Shown: positions 44,380-51,461 of the stretch, one piece after another | Layout: every line of letters begins with the position of its first letter | Position numbering within the stretch: the first letter of the stretch is position 1 | DNA from: Pseudogracilibacillus auburnensis | GTDB lineage: Bacteria > Bacillota > Bacilli > Bacillales > Amphibacillaceae | NCBI RefSeq assembly: GCF_003201975.1 | Contig: NZ_QJJQ01000024.1 | Location: 1-51,526, forward strand | Direction of reading: 5' to 3' | DNA: 51,526 nt | Notes under the pieces: model-generated | What the model was told of the DNA's origin: nothing | The model's input: the letters and a program-made list of their open reading frames with translations, nothing else | The model's database searches: none | Program-made: the position numbers and the translations under genes

Positions 44380-45606
44380 TTATTTAGAAATTAAATTCCC
44401 TTTCTCGCCTCTTCCTTTCTCATCTTCGCCTTTTAGTAAAAACGAAAGGAAGAGTCCCACACTAAGAAGCAATGCTAATGATAGAAATGCAATCACGTAA
44501 CTTCCAAACTTAAGTAACAATACAGCGATAATTGGACCTAGACTAGTACCAATAAATAAAATAAACGCATAGAAAGATACCGCTGCCCCACGGTTTTCTC
44601 CACCAAGTTCCCCGACTACGGAAATAAGTGTCGGAACTGTTAAAGCAATACCAGTGACAAAAACGATACTCATACATACGGCAAAAATTAAGTTAAAACT
44701 AATGCCAAGGAGTGCTACGCCAATAACTGCAAGGGATAATGCTCCACGTAATACATGAAACAATCCGTACCGGCGAGTAAGTAGCCCTGCTACTGGTGCA
44801 AATAGCATACCGATGATCCCTAACATTCGAATAGATAAAATTCCTCTCTCATCTACATGATATTTTTCGCTTAAAAAATCACCTAAAACCGTGTAAACAG
44901 CAACAAATGTAAGTAGCAAAGTAATTGTTATCACATAACATAATATTAATTTTTTTTGAACTAAAATCGTTCTAAATTGATAAAACATCGTCCTTAAATT
45001 GCTATCTACATTTTGTATCATTGATTTCGGTAGTGAGAAAGCAACAATTAGAGCTGTAAATAGATATATACCCCCAGAAAAATAAAATACACTTTGCCAA
45101 CCAAATTTTTGACTAAAAAAATCACTAAAAATTTGTCCAACAATTCCCGCCATTAAAAAACCAGAGCTAATAAATCCAATAGTGGTGACCACTTTTTCAG
45201 TTGGAAATAGATCAACAACATAACTGAGAGCAACAGGTGCAAAACTTGCAGCGGTAAGTCCTTGAATACTTCGTAAAATAATAATCCATGTTAAATGACT
45301 AACCAAGGGTAGTAAAAAGGTAATAACGGTTAATAATAGTAAACCTATTAATATTACTTTTTTTCGCCCGTAACGATCTGATATTGGGCCGGAAAATAAT
45401 GAACCAATAGCATAAAATAATGAAAATGCACTACCTGTCCAAGCAACTTTTGCTATCGAAGCATCAAAAACTTGACTAAAAATAGTCATTAAAGGAATGG
45501 TCAAATAGTTGCTCGCTACAATGACCAACCCACACCAAAACAAAATAACTGTCAACAACGAATAATTTGGCTGCGTACTTCTTCCAGACTTTATGATATT
45601 TCCCAT
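44380..45606 (-). CDS. MFS transporter, drug/sugar efflux type (DHA1-like)
   Basis: 408 aa from ATG 45606 (ggaggt upstream; a start at 45618 is worse). Twelve predicted helices. Major-facilitator motif A is GPISDRYGRKKV between helices 2 and 3. Motif C-like glycine/proline content in helix 5 (GFISSGFLMAGIVGQIFSDFF) suggests a proton-driven exporter. The substrate is unknown. It leads an operon with the AhpD-like gene. A perfect inverted repeat 50 bp upstream and a divergent MerR gene indicate dedicated regulation. Confidence 0.88.
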   Translation of the reverse strand: MGNIIKSGRSTQPNYSLLTVILFWCGLVIVASNYLTIPLMTIFSQVFDASIAKVAWTGSAFSLFYAIGSLFSGPISDRYGRKKVILIGLLLLTVITFLLPLVSHLTWIIILRSIQGLTAASFAPVALSYVVDLFPTEKVVTTIGFISSGFLMAGIVGQIFSDFFSQKFGWQSVFYFSGGIYLFTALIVAFSLPKSMIQNVDSNLRTMFYQFRTILVQKKLILCYVITITLLLTFVAVYTVLGDFLSEKYHVDERGILSIRMLGIIGMLFAPVAGLLTRRYGLFHVLRGALSLAVIGVALLGISFNLIFAVCMSIVFVTGIALTVPTLISVVGELGGENRGAAVSFYAFILFIGTSLGPIIAVLLLKFGSYVIAFLSLALLLSVGLFLSFLLKGEDEKGRGEKGNLISK

Positions 45607-45657
45607 AAGTACCTCCATATATGTAATTTAACTTCCCGTCATAGAATTTAATTATAA

Positions 45658-45680
45658 TAATTGTAACTTAACTACAATTA
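45658..45680. promoter_or_regulatory. Candidate operator in the MFS/MerR divergent region
   Basis: Perfect inverted repeat taattgta-N7-tacaatta between the divergent MFS and MerR genes. MerR proteins bind such dyads in their target promoters. A good candidate for the MerR site; binding not shown. Confidence 0.6.
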
Positions 45681-45749
45681 AAGTCAATAGATTGTTTGTA
45701 GTTTATTTTCTTTTAGCGTAAAATAATGACAAACTAAGGAGTTAGGAGA

Positions 45750-46088
45750 ATGGAAATGGATAAAGATGTTCAAAAACTAAATGCTCTTTTAGATTTTGAA
45801 TTACTAAATAAACTAATTGTCGGAATTGGGGAAGTTTCTAAAATTACTGGTATTCCTACACGAAAAATTCGTTATTGGGAAGAAAAAGGTGCGATTCAAT
45901 CTGAACAAGATGAAGAAGGTTCAACACGAAGATATAATTATTTAAACGTGAAAAAAATCCTCCTTATTCAAGAAATGGTCGATGAAGGATTTACATTAGA
46001 TGCTGCGATTATAAAAGTTGAAAAAAGAATGAGGACGTTAAATGAGGCTTTTCAGAAACTGGCTAATAGTATATCGGATGACAATTAA
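45750..46088 (+). CDS. MerR-family transcriptional regulator
   Basis: 112 aa, ATG with aaggag 8 bp upstream. MerR winged helix-turn-helix at about 25-92 (VGIGEVSKITGIPTRKIRYWEEKGAI, then RRYNYLNVKKILLIQEMVDEGF), followed by a short dimerisation helix and almost no effector domain. That places it among the small MerR/GlnR-like repressors rather than the drug-sensing long ones. A 24-residue N-terminal extension precedes the HTH. Divergent from the MFS operon, with a perfect dyad between them; the likely role is local repression or activation of the exporter. Confidence 0.88.
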   Translation: MEMDKDVQKLNALLDFELLNKLIVGIGEVSKITGIPTRKIRYWEEKGAIQSEQDEEGSTRRYNYLNVKKILLIQEMVDEGFTLDAAIIKVEKRMRTLNEAFQKLANSISDDN

Positions 46089-46240
46089 TAAGTGTTAACT
46101 ACTTTTTGTTGCGCTGATTGGTGAGAATCTACAGGTGTTTTTCTCCTAATTTCATCTGTTATTTTTGAAAAATAGGATCAACTTTAACAGTTTATTGGTA
46201 GCGATTTAATCGATTAATACTTTAATTCAATAATTAATAA

Positions 46241-46269
46241 TTAACAAAATGTTTTTAACAAAGTATAAT
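46241..46269 (+). promoter_or_regulatory. Sigma-A-type promoter of serC
   Basis: ttaaca, 17-bp spacer, tataat; 31 bp before the serC start codon. Close to the vegetative consensus. Confidence 0.7.
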
Positions 46270-46300
46270 TAGAATTAACAATGAATAGGAAGTGAAAAAT

Positions 46301-47398
46301 GTGAAACCCCTCAATCAAAATGTATACAATTTTAATGCTGGCCCATCAGCACTTCCAACTGCTGTACTTGAAAATGCCCAGCAAGAACTGACAAATTTCC
46401 AATCGACTGGTATGTCAATCATGGAACTAAGTCACAGAAGTAAAACATATGAGAATGTACATAATGAAGCAATCACAAGATTAAAAAAATTATTCTCCAT
46501 TCCAGAAAATTATGAAGTTGTCTTTTTACAAGGCGGAGCAAGCTTGCAATTTGCCATGATACCGATGAACTTTTTGCCAAAAGATACAAAAGCAGGCTAT
46601 ATTATGACAGGATCATGGTCTGAAAAAGCTTTTAAAGAAACAACTTTTTTCGGAGAGGCTTACCATGTAGCAAGCTCAAAAGAAGATCAATATCGCTATA
46701 TTCCAGAAATTTCTGCAAGTAGCTTTCATGAAAATGACGCATATATTCACCTTACGTCAAATAACACGATTTATGGTACACAGTGGAAGGAATTTCCTGA
46801 AACAGGACAAGTCCCGTTAATCGGTGACATGTCAAGCGACATCATGTCAAAACCAATTGATGTAAGTAAATTTGATCTTATTTATGCAGGTGCCCAGAAA
46901 AACCTTGGTCCATCAGGTGTAACAGTCGCAATTATTAAAAAAGAATTCATTGAAAAAGCGAATAATGATGTGCCAACAATGCTTGACTATCAAACGCATA
47001 TAAAAAGTAATTCTTTATACAATACGCCATCAACTTTTGGCATCTATATGTTAGGAGAAGTGCTAAAGTGGATTGAACTGCAAGGTGGACTTAATGCTGT
47101 AGCAGCTAATAATGAAGAAAAAGCAAAACTTATTTATGATGCTATGGATGAAAGTAACGGATTTTATGTGGGACACGCACGTAAAGATAGTCGTTCCCTA
47201 ATGAATATTACATTCCGTCTACAAAACGATGAGTTGGAAAAGAAGTTTTTAGCAGAAGCTGTTGAAGAAGGATTTGTCGGTCTAAATGGCCATCGTTCAG
47301 TAGGAGGTTGTCGTGCCTCTACGTATAATGCTGTTCCACAAGAAGCATGTCTTGCACTCAGTGAATTTATGAAGCAGTTTCAGCAAAAGAACGGGTAA
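46301..47398 (+). CDS. serC: Phosphoserine aminotransferase
   Basis: 365 aa from GTG 46301, chosen because aggaag lies 8 bp upstream; GTG 46292 abuts it. PLP enzyme of fold type I, class V, that makes phosphoserine from 3-phosphohydroxypyruvate in serine synthesis and also serves the pyridoxal 5-phosphate route in some bacteria. Visible marks: YNFNAGPSALP at the start, FLQGGASLQFAM (phosphate-binding region), DMSSDI and the Schiff-base lysine in AGAQKNLGPSG (Lys200), and GHRSVGGCRAS near the end. Single gene with its own promoter and terminator; serA is not adjacent. Confidence 0.96.
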   Translation: MKPLNQNVYNFNAGPSALPTAVLENAQQELTNFQSTGMSIMELSHRSKTYENVHNEAITRLKKLFSIPENYEVVFLQGGASLQFAMIPMNFLPKDTKAGYIMTGSWSEKAFKETTFFGEAYHVASSKEDQYRYIPEISASSFHENDAYIHLTSNNTIYGTQWKEFPETGQVPLIGDMSSDIMSKPIDVSKFDLIYAGAQKNLGPSGVTVAIIKKEFIEKANNDVPTMLDYQTHIKSNSLYNTPSTFGIYMLGEVLKWIELQGGLNAVAANNEEKAKLIYDAMDESNGFYVGHARKDSRSLMNITFRLQNDELEKKFLAEAVEEGFVGLNGHRSVGGCRASTYNAVPQEACLALSEFMKQFQQKNG

Positions 47399-47409
47399 AT
47401 GATGGTAGG

Positions 47410-47441
47410 TAGGCATTCTACTTTTGATGGTAGAATGCCTA
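47410..47441 (+). terminator. Terminator-like hairpin of serC
   Basis: Perfect 12-bp stem taggcattctac and complement around ttttgatg; no strong T-run follows (atgaaattaaatatttt). Confidence 0.6.
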
Positions 47442-47526
47442 TGAAATTAAATATTTTACAAAAAATTAATATTGATTGACAGATTCGCAAATTTTATATA
47501 TAGTAATAGATGTTGCAATTACATAC

Positions 47527-47599
47527 GATTCCGTAGCTCAGCTGGGAGAGCGCCACCTTGACAGGGTGGAGGTCGTTGGTTCGAGCCCAATCGGAATCA
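47527..47599 (+). tRNA. tRNA-Val (anticodon GAC)
   Basis: Full cloverleaf of 73 nt: acceptor gattccg/cggaatc with discriminator A, D arm gctc-agctggga-gagc, anticodon arm ccacc-ttgacag-ggtgg giving anticodon GAC, T arm gttgg-ttcgagc-ccaat. CCA is not encoded. The gene is intact, and a phage-like region begins at its 3' side, so it is the probable integration site. Confidence 0.95.
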
Positions 47600-47619
47600 T
47601 TAGGGTTAAACGTTGGTAT

Positions 47620-47660
47620 AGAGCAATTCCTTGTATGAAAAGGAATTGCTCTATTTTTTT
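47620..47660 (+). terminator. Terminator after tRNA-Val
   Basis: Perfect 13-bp stem agagcaattcctt and complement, then seven T. Confidence 0.9.
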
Positions 47661-47670
47661 ATAGAAGCAA

Positions 47671-47691
47671 AATGCCGACAGAATGCCGACA
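47671..47691. repeat. Candidate integrase arm-type sites
   Basis: Direct repeats aatgccgaca at 47671-47680 and 47682-47691, 11 bp apart, with a degenerate copy (atgccgat) at 47769-47776. Short direct repeats close to a tRNA-borne att core are typical arm sites of tyrosine integrases. No integrase gene lies on this side. Inference from position and pattern. Confidence 0.45.
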
Positions 47692-47799
47692 AACACCTTA
47701 TTTTCTAGTGTTTTTCGATGTATTTTAATGTGTTTGATAGCGGTCTTTTTCTTTACTTTTATTTACATATGCCGATATTTGGTATAAATGAGGTCTATT

Positions 47800-47961
47800 G
47801 TGCAAAATATTAAAGATTATGTCAAAATGGTTGTGACAAGTATGCATGTAAATCTAACAGACGAGCAGACAAATAATATCGTACATAAATTATTAGAGAA
47901 TGAAAACTACAATAAAATGTTGATCCAGTTAGAAAACATGATAAAATATGAAGCTAAATGA
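47800..47961 (+). CDS. Very small hypothetical protein at the prophage end
   Basis: 53 codons from GTG 47800, with gaggt 5 bp upstream (ATG 47788 is in frame but has no site). Product begins MQNIKDYVKMVVTSMHVNLT and ends LENMIKYEAK; mostly helical and soluble, with no membrane segment. A terminator begins at its stop codon, which supports a real transcript. No family recognised. Confidence 0.5.
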   Translation: MQNIKDYVKMVVTSMHVNLTDEQTNNIVHKLLENENYNKMLIQLENMIKYEAK

Positions 47962-47985
47962 CCGCCATTTACAGCGGTCTTTTTA
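47960..47985 (+). terminator. Terminator overlapping the stop of the 53-aa gene
   Basis: Stem gaccgc/gcggtc with an 8-base loop, followed by ttttt. Confidence 0.85.
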
Positions 47986-48020
47986 ATTTGGAAAAATATT
48001 AAATTATTACATTAAAAAGG

Positions 48021-48052
48021 TTGACTTTATTATACTATGCATAGTATAATAA
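48021..48052 (+). promoter_or_regulatory. Strong promoter inside a 26-bp perfect palindrome
   Basis: ttgact (48021-48026), an 18-bp spacer and tataat (48045-48050). Bases 48027-48052, that is the whole spacer plus the -10 box, form a perfect 26-bp palindrome centred on atgcat. A dimeric repressor bound there would block the promoter completely. It is followed at 48058 by aaggaggtg and the 55-aa gene. Confidence 0.7.
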
Positions 48053-48071
48053 TATATAAGGAGGTGAGGAA

Positions 48072-48239
48072 GTGGATGTCGAGAAAGTACTAGCAATAAT
48101 CGTTCTAGCAGTTACAGCCATCAAAGGAATAACATCTAGTGCGAAAGACGTAAGCAACATAGTAGTCGAACAAAAAGAGCTTAAAAAGAAAGAGGCTCAA
48201 GAAAACAAAAAGCCGTCTCCTGAAAAGGAAGACAGCTAA
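48072..48239 (+). CDS. Small membrane-anchored protein under the palindromic promoter
   Basis: 55 aa, GTG start 48072 with the near-perfect ribosome site aaggaggtg. The N-terminus MDVEKVLAIIVLAVTAIKGI is a short hydrophobic helix. The remainder is highly charged (VEQKELKKKEAQENKKPSPEKEDS) and probably cytosolic and helical. The gene has its own strong promoter and a hairpin after the stop, the pattern of an independently expressed prophage accessory gene. Not recognised; a toxin-like or membrane-signalling role is conceivable but unsupported. Confidence 0.6.
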   Translation: MDVEKVLAIIVLAVTAIKGITSSAKDVSNIVVEQKELKKKEAQENKKPSPEKEDS

Positions 48240-48245
48240 ACACCT

Positions 48246-48265
48246 AGGGAGGGTAAAACCTCCCT
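48246..48265 (+). terminator. Hairpin after the 55-aa gene
   Basis: Perfect 7-bp stem agggagg/cctccct with loop gtaaaa, 7 bp after the stop. No T-run follows, so it may slow decay or act as a partial terminator. Confidence 0.45.
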
Positions 48266-48298
48266 TACAAATAAATTATAACACATCCACTTAAAATT

Positions 48299-48487
48299 AT
48301 GTTAAAAAAATTCGGTTATACAAATATTGCATTACTTGTCATGGGTGTTATTATCATGTTTGTATATGTAGATATTAAAAACCCGGGAATTGCAGATTAT
48401 ATTATAATAACGTTATTTACCATTGTTATTATAATCCATGTCATAAGAGTATTTTTAATTTTCATCATAAAGAGAAATAAAAATTAA
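48299..48487 (+). CDS. Small two-helix membrane protein, unknown
   Basis: 62 aa. Two hydrophobic helices (IALLVMGVIIMFVYV and YIIITLFTIVIIIHVIRVFLIFII) separated by DIKNPGIAD, with a basic end IKRNKN. No good ribosome site precedes the ATG, but the next gene starts only 11 bp later, which supports a shared transcript. No family recognised. Confidence 0.5.
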   Translation: MLKKFGYTNIALLVMGVIIMFVYVDIKNPGIADYIIITLFTIVIIIHVIRVFLIFIIKRNKN

Positions 48488-48497
48488 GGGGTAAATT

Positions 48498-48683
48498 ATG
48501 GACGATAAAAACAAACAAACAGAAGCAAATAAAAAATGGCAAGAAAAAAATAAAGAACGCGCTAAATATTTAAGTGATCGGTCCCGCGCGAGAAGTTTTA
48601 TTCGTAACCAAGCAACAATTGATGATATTGAAGAGTTGAGGGAATTGTTAAATGAACGGGAATCTGTATTAATCAATGAATAG
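48498..48683 (+). CDS. Small charged phage/plasmid protein
   Basis: 61 aa, ATG with aagggg upstream. Almost entirely charged and helical (KKWQEKNKERAKYLSDRSRARSFI, then IDDIEELRELLNERESVL). I recall similar small proteins (K-W-x-x-K-N-K-E-R...R-x-F-I-x-x-x-A-T) in phages and plasmids of Firmicutes, without function; a nucleic-acid-binding or regulatory role is possible. Terminator directly after the stop. Confidence 0.65.
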   Translation: MDDKNKQTEANKKWQEKNKERAKYLSDRSRARSFIRNQATIDDIEELRELLNERESVLINE

Positions 48684-48711
48684 CCCCTCAATAAGAGGGG
48701 CATTGTTTTTT
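48683..48711 (+). terminator. Terminator of the small phage genes
   Basis: Perfect stem gcccctc/gaggggc with a 5-base loop, then attgtttttt. Confidence 0.9.
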
Positions 48712-48754
48712 GGTTTATAGAATGGGGAGAAATTATGGAATAAAGGTTTTTTAA

Positions 48755-49240
48755 CTAAATCGCTTTTTCTTTTAGTGAATTGAATAAATTTGGGAAATCT
48801 CCAATTCCATACCTTTTTATCTCCAATAATGGGTTTATACTACTGTCATTGTTTTTATCTTTATTAGAGTTTTTCTCCTTATACCATTTTGAATATGCTC
48901 GACAATATCCTTCAATAAAGTTTGGAAACTCTAAAACATGCATAGAAGTAAAAATGAAATATAGTCGAACTCTGGATTTTATTATTTTTTTCAATCTCTC
49001 ACGTTGTTCTTTATCAAGGTTTTTATCTAAGTTTATTTTTCGATTCAAAGCAGATCTACGTCTATATATGTGATTAGAATAAGAAAAAGGAAAGCTTAAG
49101 GAAGTAACCATGAAATATACCAATCCTTTAAAAGAATATAATAAATTTCTAGTACTACAGTATAATTTCACGTACAACGCAACAACAAAAACAAAAAGAG
49201 CTAGCAATATCAAATAAGGTAAATACCCTAATAAAATCAT
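48755..49240 (-). CDS. Unknown membrane protein, second gene of a prophage pair
   Basis: 161 aa. One N-terminal helix (LGYLPYLILLALFVFVVALYVKLY), perhaps a second (FKGLVYFMVTSLSFPFS), then a basic cytosolic part (NRKINLDKNLDKEQRERLKKIIKSRVR) and a hydrophobic-to-acidic end with PNFIEGYCRAYSKWYKEKN. Its ATG overlaps the stop of the upstream gene (TAATG), so the two are translated together. No family recognised. Its place between the att side and the lysis genes is one where prophages often carry accessory genes. Confidence 0.6.
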   Translation of the reverse strand: MILLGYLPYLILLALFVFVVALYVKLYCSTRNLLYSFKGLVYFMVTSLSFPFSYSNHIYRRRSALNRKINLDKNLDKEQRERLKKIIKSRVRLYFIFTSMHVLEFPNFIEGYCRAYSKWYKEKNSNKDKNNDSSINPLLEIKRYGIGDFPNLFNSLKEKAI

Positions 49241-49722
49241 TATGCCGTCCCCCTCTTCTTATTATATTTCAATTTATGCTTTTCACGATACGATTGTGCA
49301 GGTTTAGCAAAGAACTCTAGAATAAAGAAAATTACTATAAACGCGGATATCGAAAGTAGAAACCAATCTACACTTATCTTATTCCCCGGAATTAACAAAA
49401 ATAACCCTTTTACAATTATAAAGTTGGTATTAGCAGTCAAAAAAAGCTTATCCAAATAAATTAATCCCATTGATCCCAACAAAGAAATACCTCCATAAAT
49501 ACTAAAAATTGCAATTCCTATTGAGTAAAGGAACACTGGAAATTTTTCATTTTCTATTTTTTTAAAATTATAGTTTTCTATATAATCAATAACTACTAAC
49601 AAAAGAAAGATAAACCACGAAGCAAAAAACGACCTGTAATCCTCACCGTTTTCACCTATATAACTAATAACTAACATACTAATGAACAGTGCACCTTTTT
49701 TAAACGCAAACAAATTAAGCAC
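49240..49722 (-). CDS. Unknown four-helix membrane protein, first gene of a prophage pair
   Basis: 160 aa with four hydrophobic segments: ALFISMLVISYIG, FFASWFIFLLLVVIDYI, FLYSIGIAIFSIYGGISLLGSMGLIYL, and FLLSISAFIVIFFILEFFA. A basic C-terminus follows (REKHKLKYNKKRGTA). GTG 49722 is very close to aggaa; TTG 49713 is better spaced, so the start is open. Upstream lies an inverted repeat (tattcc-N7-ggaata, 49787-49805) that could be an operator. No family recognised; it may form a complex with the gene product downstream. Confidence 0.6.
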   Translation of the reverse strand: MLNLFAFKKGALFISMLVISYIGENGEDYRSFFASWFIFLLLVVIDYIENYNFKKIENEKFPVFLYSIGIAIFSIYGGISLLGSMGLIYLDKLFLTANTNFIIVKGLFLLIPGNKISVDWFLLSISAFIVIFFILEFFAKPAQSYREKHKLKYNKKRGTA

Positions 49723-49786
49723 TTCCTATATTCCATAATAAACGACTAATATTTGTAACTACGCGCGTTTTTCCGACAATTCATTA

Positions 49787-49805
49787 TATTCCGCATAATG
49801 GAATA
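49787..49805 (-). promoter_or_regulatory. Inverted repeat upstream of the membrane pair
   Basis: tattcc-N7-ggaata, about 65 bp before the start of the 160-aa gene, in very AT-rich DNA. Possible operator; weak evidence. Confidence 0.3.
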
Positions 49806-49899
49806 CTATATTAATAATAGCATTATATGGTAATAATGTCACGTATTATGTTACAATCTCTTTACATATATTCTATTTATTCAAATAATTAAAGTTTAA

Positions 49900-49932
49900 A
49901 AAATAGCCACTAGCTTTTCCACGGCTAGTGGC
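49900..49932 (-). terminator. Terminator of the lysis genes
   Basis: Perfect 9-bp stem gccactagc/gctagtggc with a 9-base loop. On the minus strand attttttaaac follows; on the plus strand a T-run also follows at some distance. About 55 bp past the amidase stop. Confidence 0.85.
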
Positions 49933-49988
49933 TTGTACATTTTTTAGTACCTTTACCTTATCACAGTAATAAAGTAATGGGCAAAAAA

Positions 49989-50975
49989 TTAATACCCTTT
50001 CGATTTCAACACAGCTTGCAACTTCTTACGTGTATTCGGACCATATACCCCGTCCACTTCATACGGTAAGTAAACCATTTGGAAGCGTCTAATTGCATCT
50101 ACTGTTTTAGGGCCTAGTATTCCATCAACAGAACCACATTTAAAGTAAATTGCATTAAGAGCTTGTTGTAGTTGTTTAACGCCATTGCCACGTGAACCAC
50201 TTCTTAAAATCCCACTTGGTAATGGGTATTTATAAGACGACTGTGGTTTCTTTGGTTGGCTAGGTTTACGAGTAAATGTATTTTTAGCTTTACCTAAGTT
50301 GATTGTCTGACTAACTTTTAACTTTTTAGGATCTACTTTTGGATTAGCAGTAATTAAATCTTCTACGGTAATCCCATCCAAGTTATGAGCGATTCCCCAG
50401 AACGTGTCACCCTGTTGAATTTTATAAGTTGCAGGTGTTTTTGCAGTTGGTTTACTTACATTTAAAAGCTTAAACGCTTCTTTATAATTGTAAACACAGC
50501 AAGCCTTCCAACTATATCCCGGCATTTCATGGTGTGATTTATCCTGGTTACCAATCTGATCCGCGACTAATGCTGCATGTAATTCAGCAATGGATGCTTT
50601 TGTTGCATCGTCTAATTTATCACTTCGATAATCCCCAGCAACACAAATTCCTAGTGAAAATTGATTGCTGTTTCCTACGTGATAAGTGCGTTGATTAATG
50701 TCATTCGCATAGACAATTCTTGCTCGATTCCCTTTTTTGGTTTTGACAACGTTTTGAGGTTCAATGATAAAAGCATAACCTACACCTGGCCACCCTAAGG
50801 AAATATGAAAACGTGCGAATGCAGCTGCAACAGACCCACCCAATGTTTTCTTAGTTAATGAATGATGCCAAACACGGTGAGTGATTTTTCGTGTACGTCT
50901 TGAATATGATCCCTTTTTAGGGATCGATGATCTATGATCAACCAACTGTGGTAACTTTTGAAATGCGTAACTCAT
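49989..50975 (-). CDS. Phage endolysin: amidase with LysM and peptidoglycan-binding domains
   Basis: 328 aa, aaagggg 8 bp before ATG. Domain 1 (about 25-165) is an amidase_2/PGRP-type N-acetylmuramoyl-L-alanine amidase: zinc ligands likely at His37 or His38 (VWHHSL) and in KSHHEMPGYSWKACC (about 147-160), with GVGYAFII and FSLGICVAGDY between. Domain 2 (182-228) is a LysM repeat (YKIQQGDTFWGIAHNL). Domain 3 (about 258-325) is a peptidoglycan_binding_1 repeat (SRGNGVKQLQQALN, VDGILGPKTVDAIRRFQ, VDGVYGPNT). No signal peptide, so it needs the holin encoded 38 bp upstream. Confidence 0.92.
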   Translation of the reverse strand: MSYAFQKLPQLVDHRSSIPKKGSYSRRTRKITHRVWHHSLTKKTLGGSVAAAFARFHISLGWPGVGYAFIIEPQNVVKTKKGNRARIVYANDINQRTYHVGNSNQFSLGICVAGDYRSDKLDDATKASIAELHAALVADQIGNQDKSHHEMPGYSWKACCVYNYKEAFKLLNVSKPTAKTPATYKIQQGDTFWGIAHNLDGITVEDLITANPKVDPKKLKVSQTINLGKAKNTFTRKPSQPKKPQSSYKYPLPSGILRSGSRGNGVKQLQQALNAIYFKCGSVDGILGPKTVDAIRRFQMVYLPYEVDGVYGPNTRKKLQAVLKSKGY

Positions 50976-51013
50976 GTTAATATCCCCTTTCTTAATTAAA
51001 AAAGAGTAACGAT

Positions 51014-51412
51014 TTATTCGCTACTCTTTGATTTACTATTAAGTGTTTCAACTGCTTTTTTAAGTACATCCGGTACTGGCAAATTGGTCTTACCTACTGT
51101 TTCCAAAATGCTTAACAACTCATTCGCCAAATAAAAGAAGATGACTGCATCACGTATGAATGTGCCATCTCCCATTATTGTGTCGATCGAATATGCTACT
51201 GCTACTAAAGCTAAGATCATTACTTTTTTAGCAATACCTCTAAATCCAATCTTGCTACTTAATTGCCCATAACTTGCAGCAACTAAAACTCCTAAAATAT
51301 AATCGAATGCAATAAATAGTACAAGTACCTGCAACAAAGGCGACCAACCTCCTAATAAAAATGTAACGATCGCCCCAACGACAGCGACAAATGATTTAAA
51401 TAATGTTTCCAT
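51014..51412 (-). CDS. Phage holin (toxin secretion/phage lysis holin family)
   Basis: 132 aa from ATG 51412, which has ggaggtaatt directly upstream; the frame is open to 51436. Hydrophobic segments at FVAVVGAIVTFLLGGW, LLQVLVLFIAFDYILGVLVAA and MILALVAVAYSIDTIM, with the family-like FDYILGVLVA and F(F)YLANELLSILETVG stretches of phage_holin_4 proteins. It forms the membrane lesion that lets the endolysin reach the wall. It is followed by the amidase gene, the standard lysis cassette order. Confidence 0.92.
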   Translation of the reverse strand: METLFKSFVAVVGAIVTFLLGGWSPLLQVLVLFIAFDYILGVLVAASYGQLSSKIGFRGIAKKVMILALVAVAYSIDTIMGDGTFIRDAVIFFYLANELLSILETVGKTNLPVPDVLKKAVETLNSKSKSSE

Positions 51413-51440
51413 AATTACCTCCATAAATTTAGACATAAAA

Positions 51441-51461
51441 AATACGCCCCTAATTGGACGT
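51441..51461 (-). terminator. Terminator-like hairpin before the holin
   Basis: On the minus strand acgtcc/ggggcgt (one G-U pair) with a short aatta loop, then attttttatg. It would separate the lysis cassette from upstream late genes. Confidence 0.55.
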
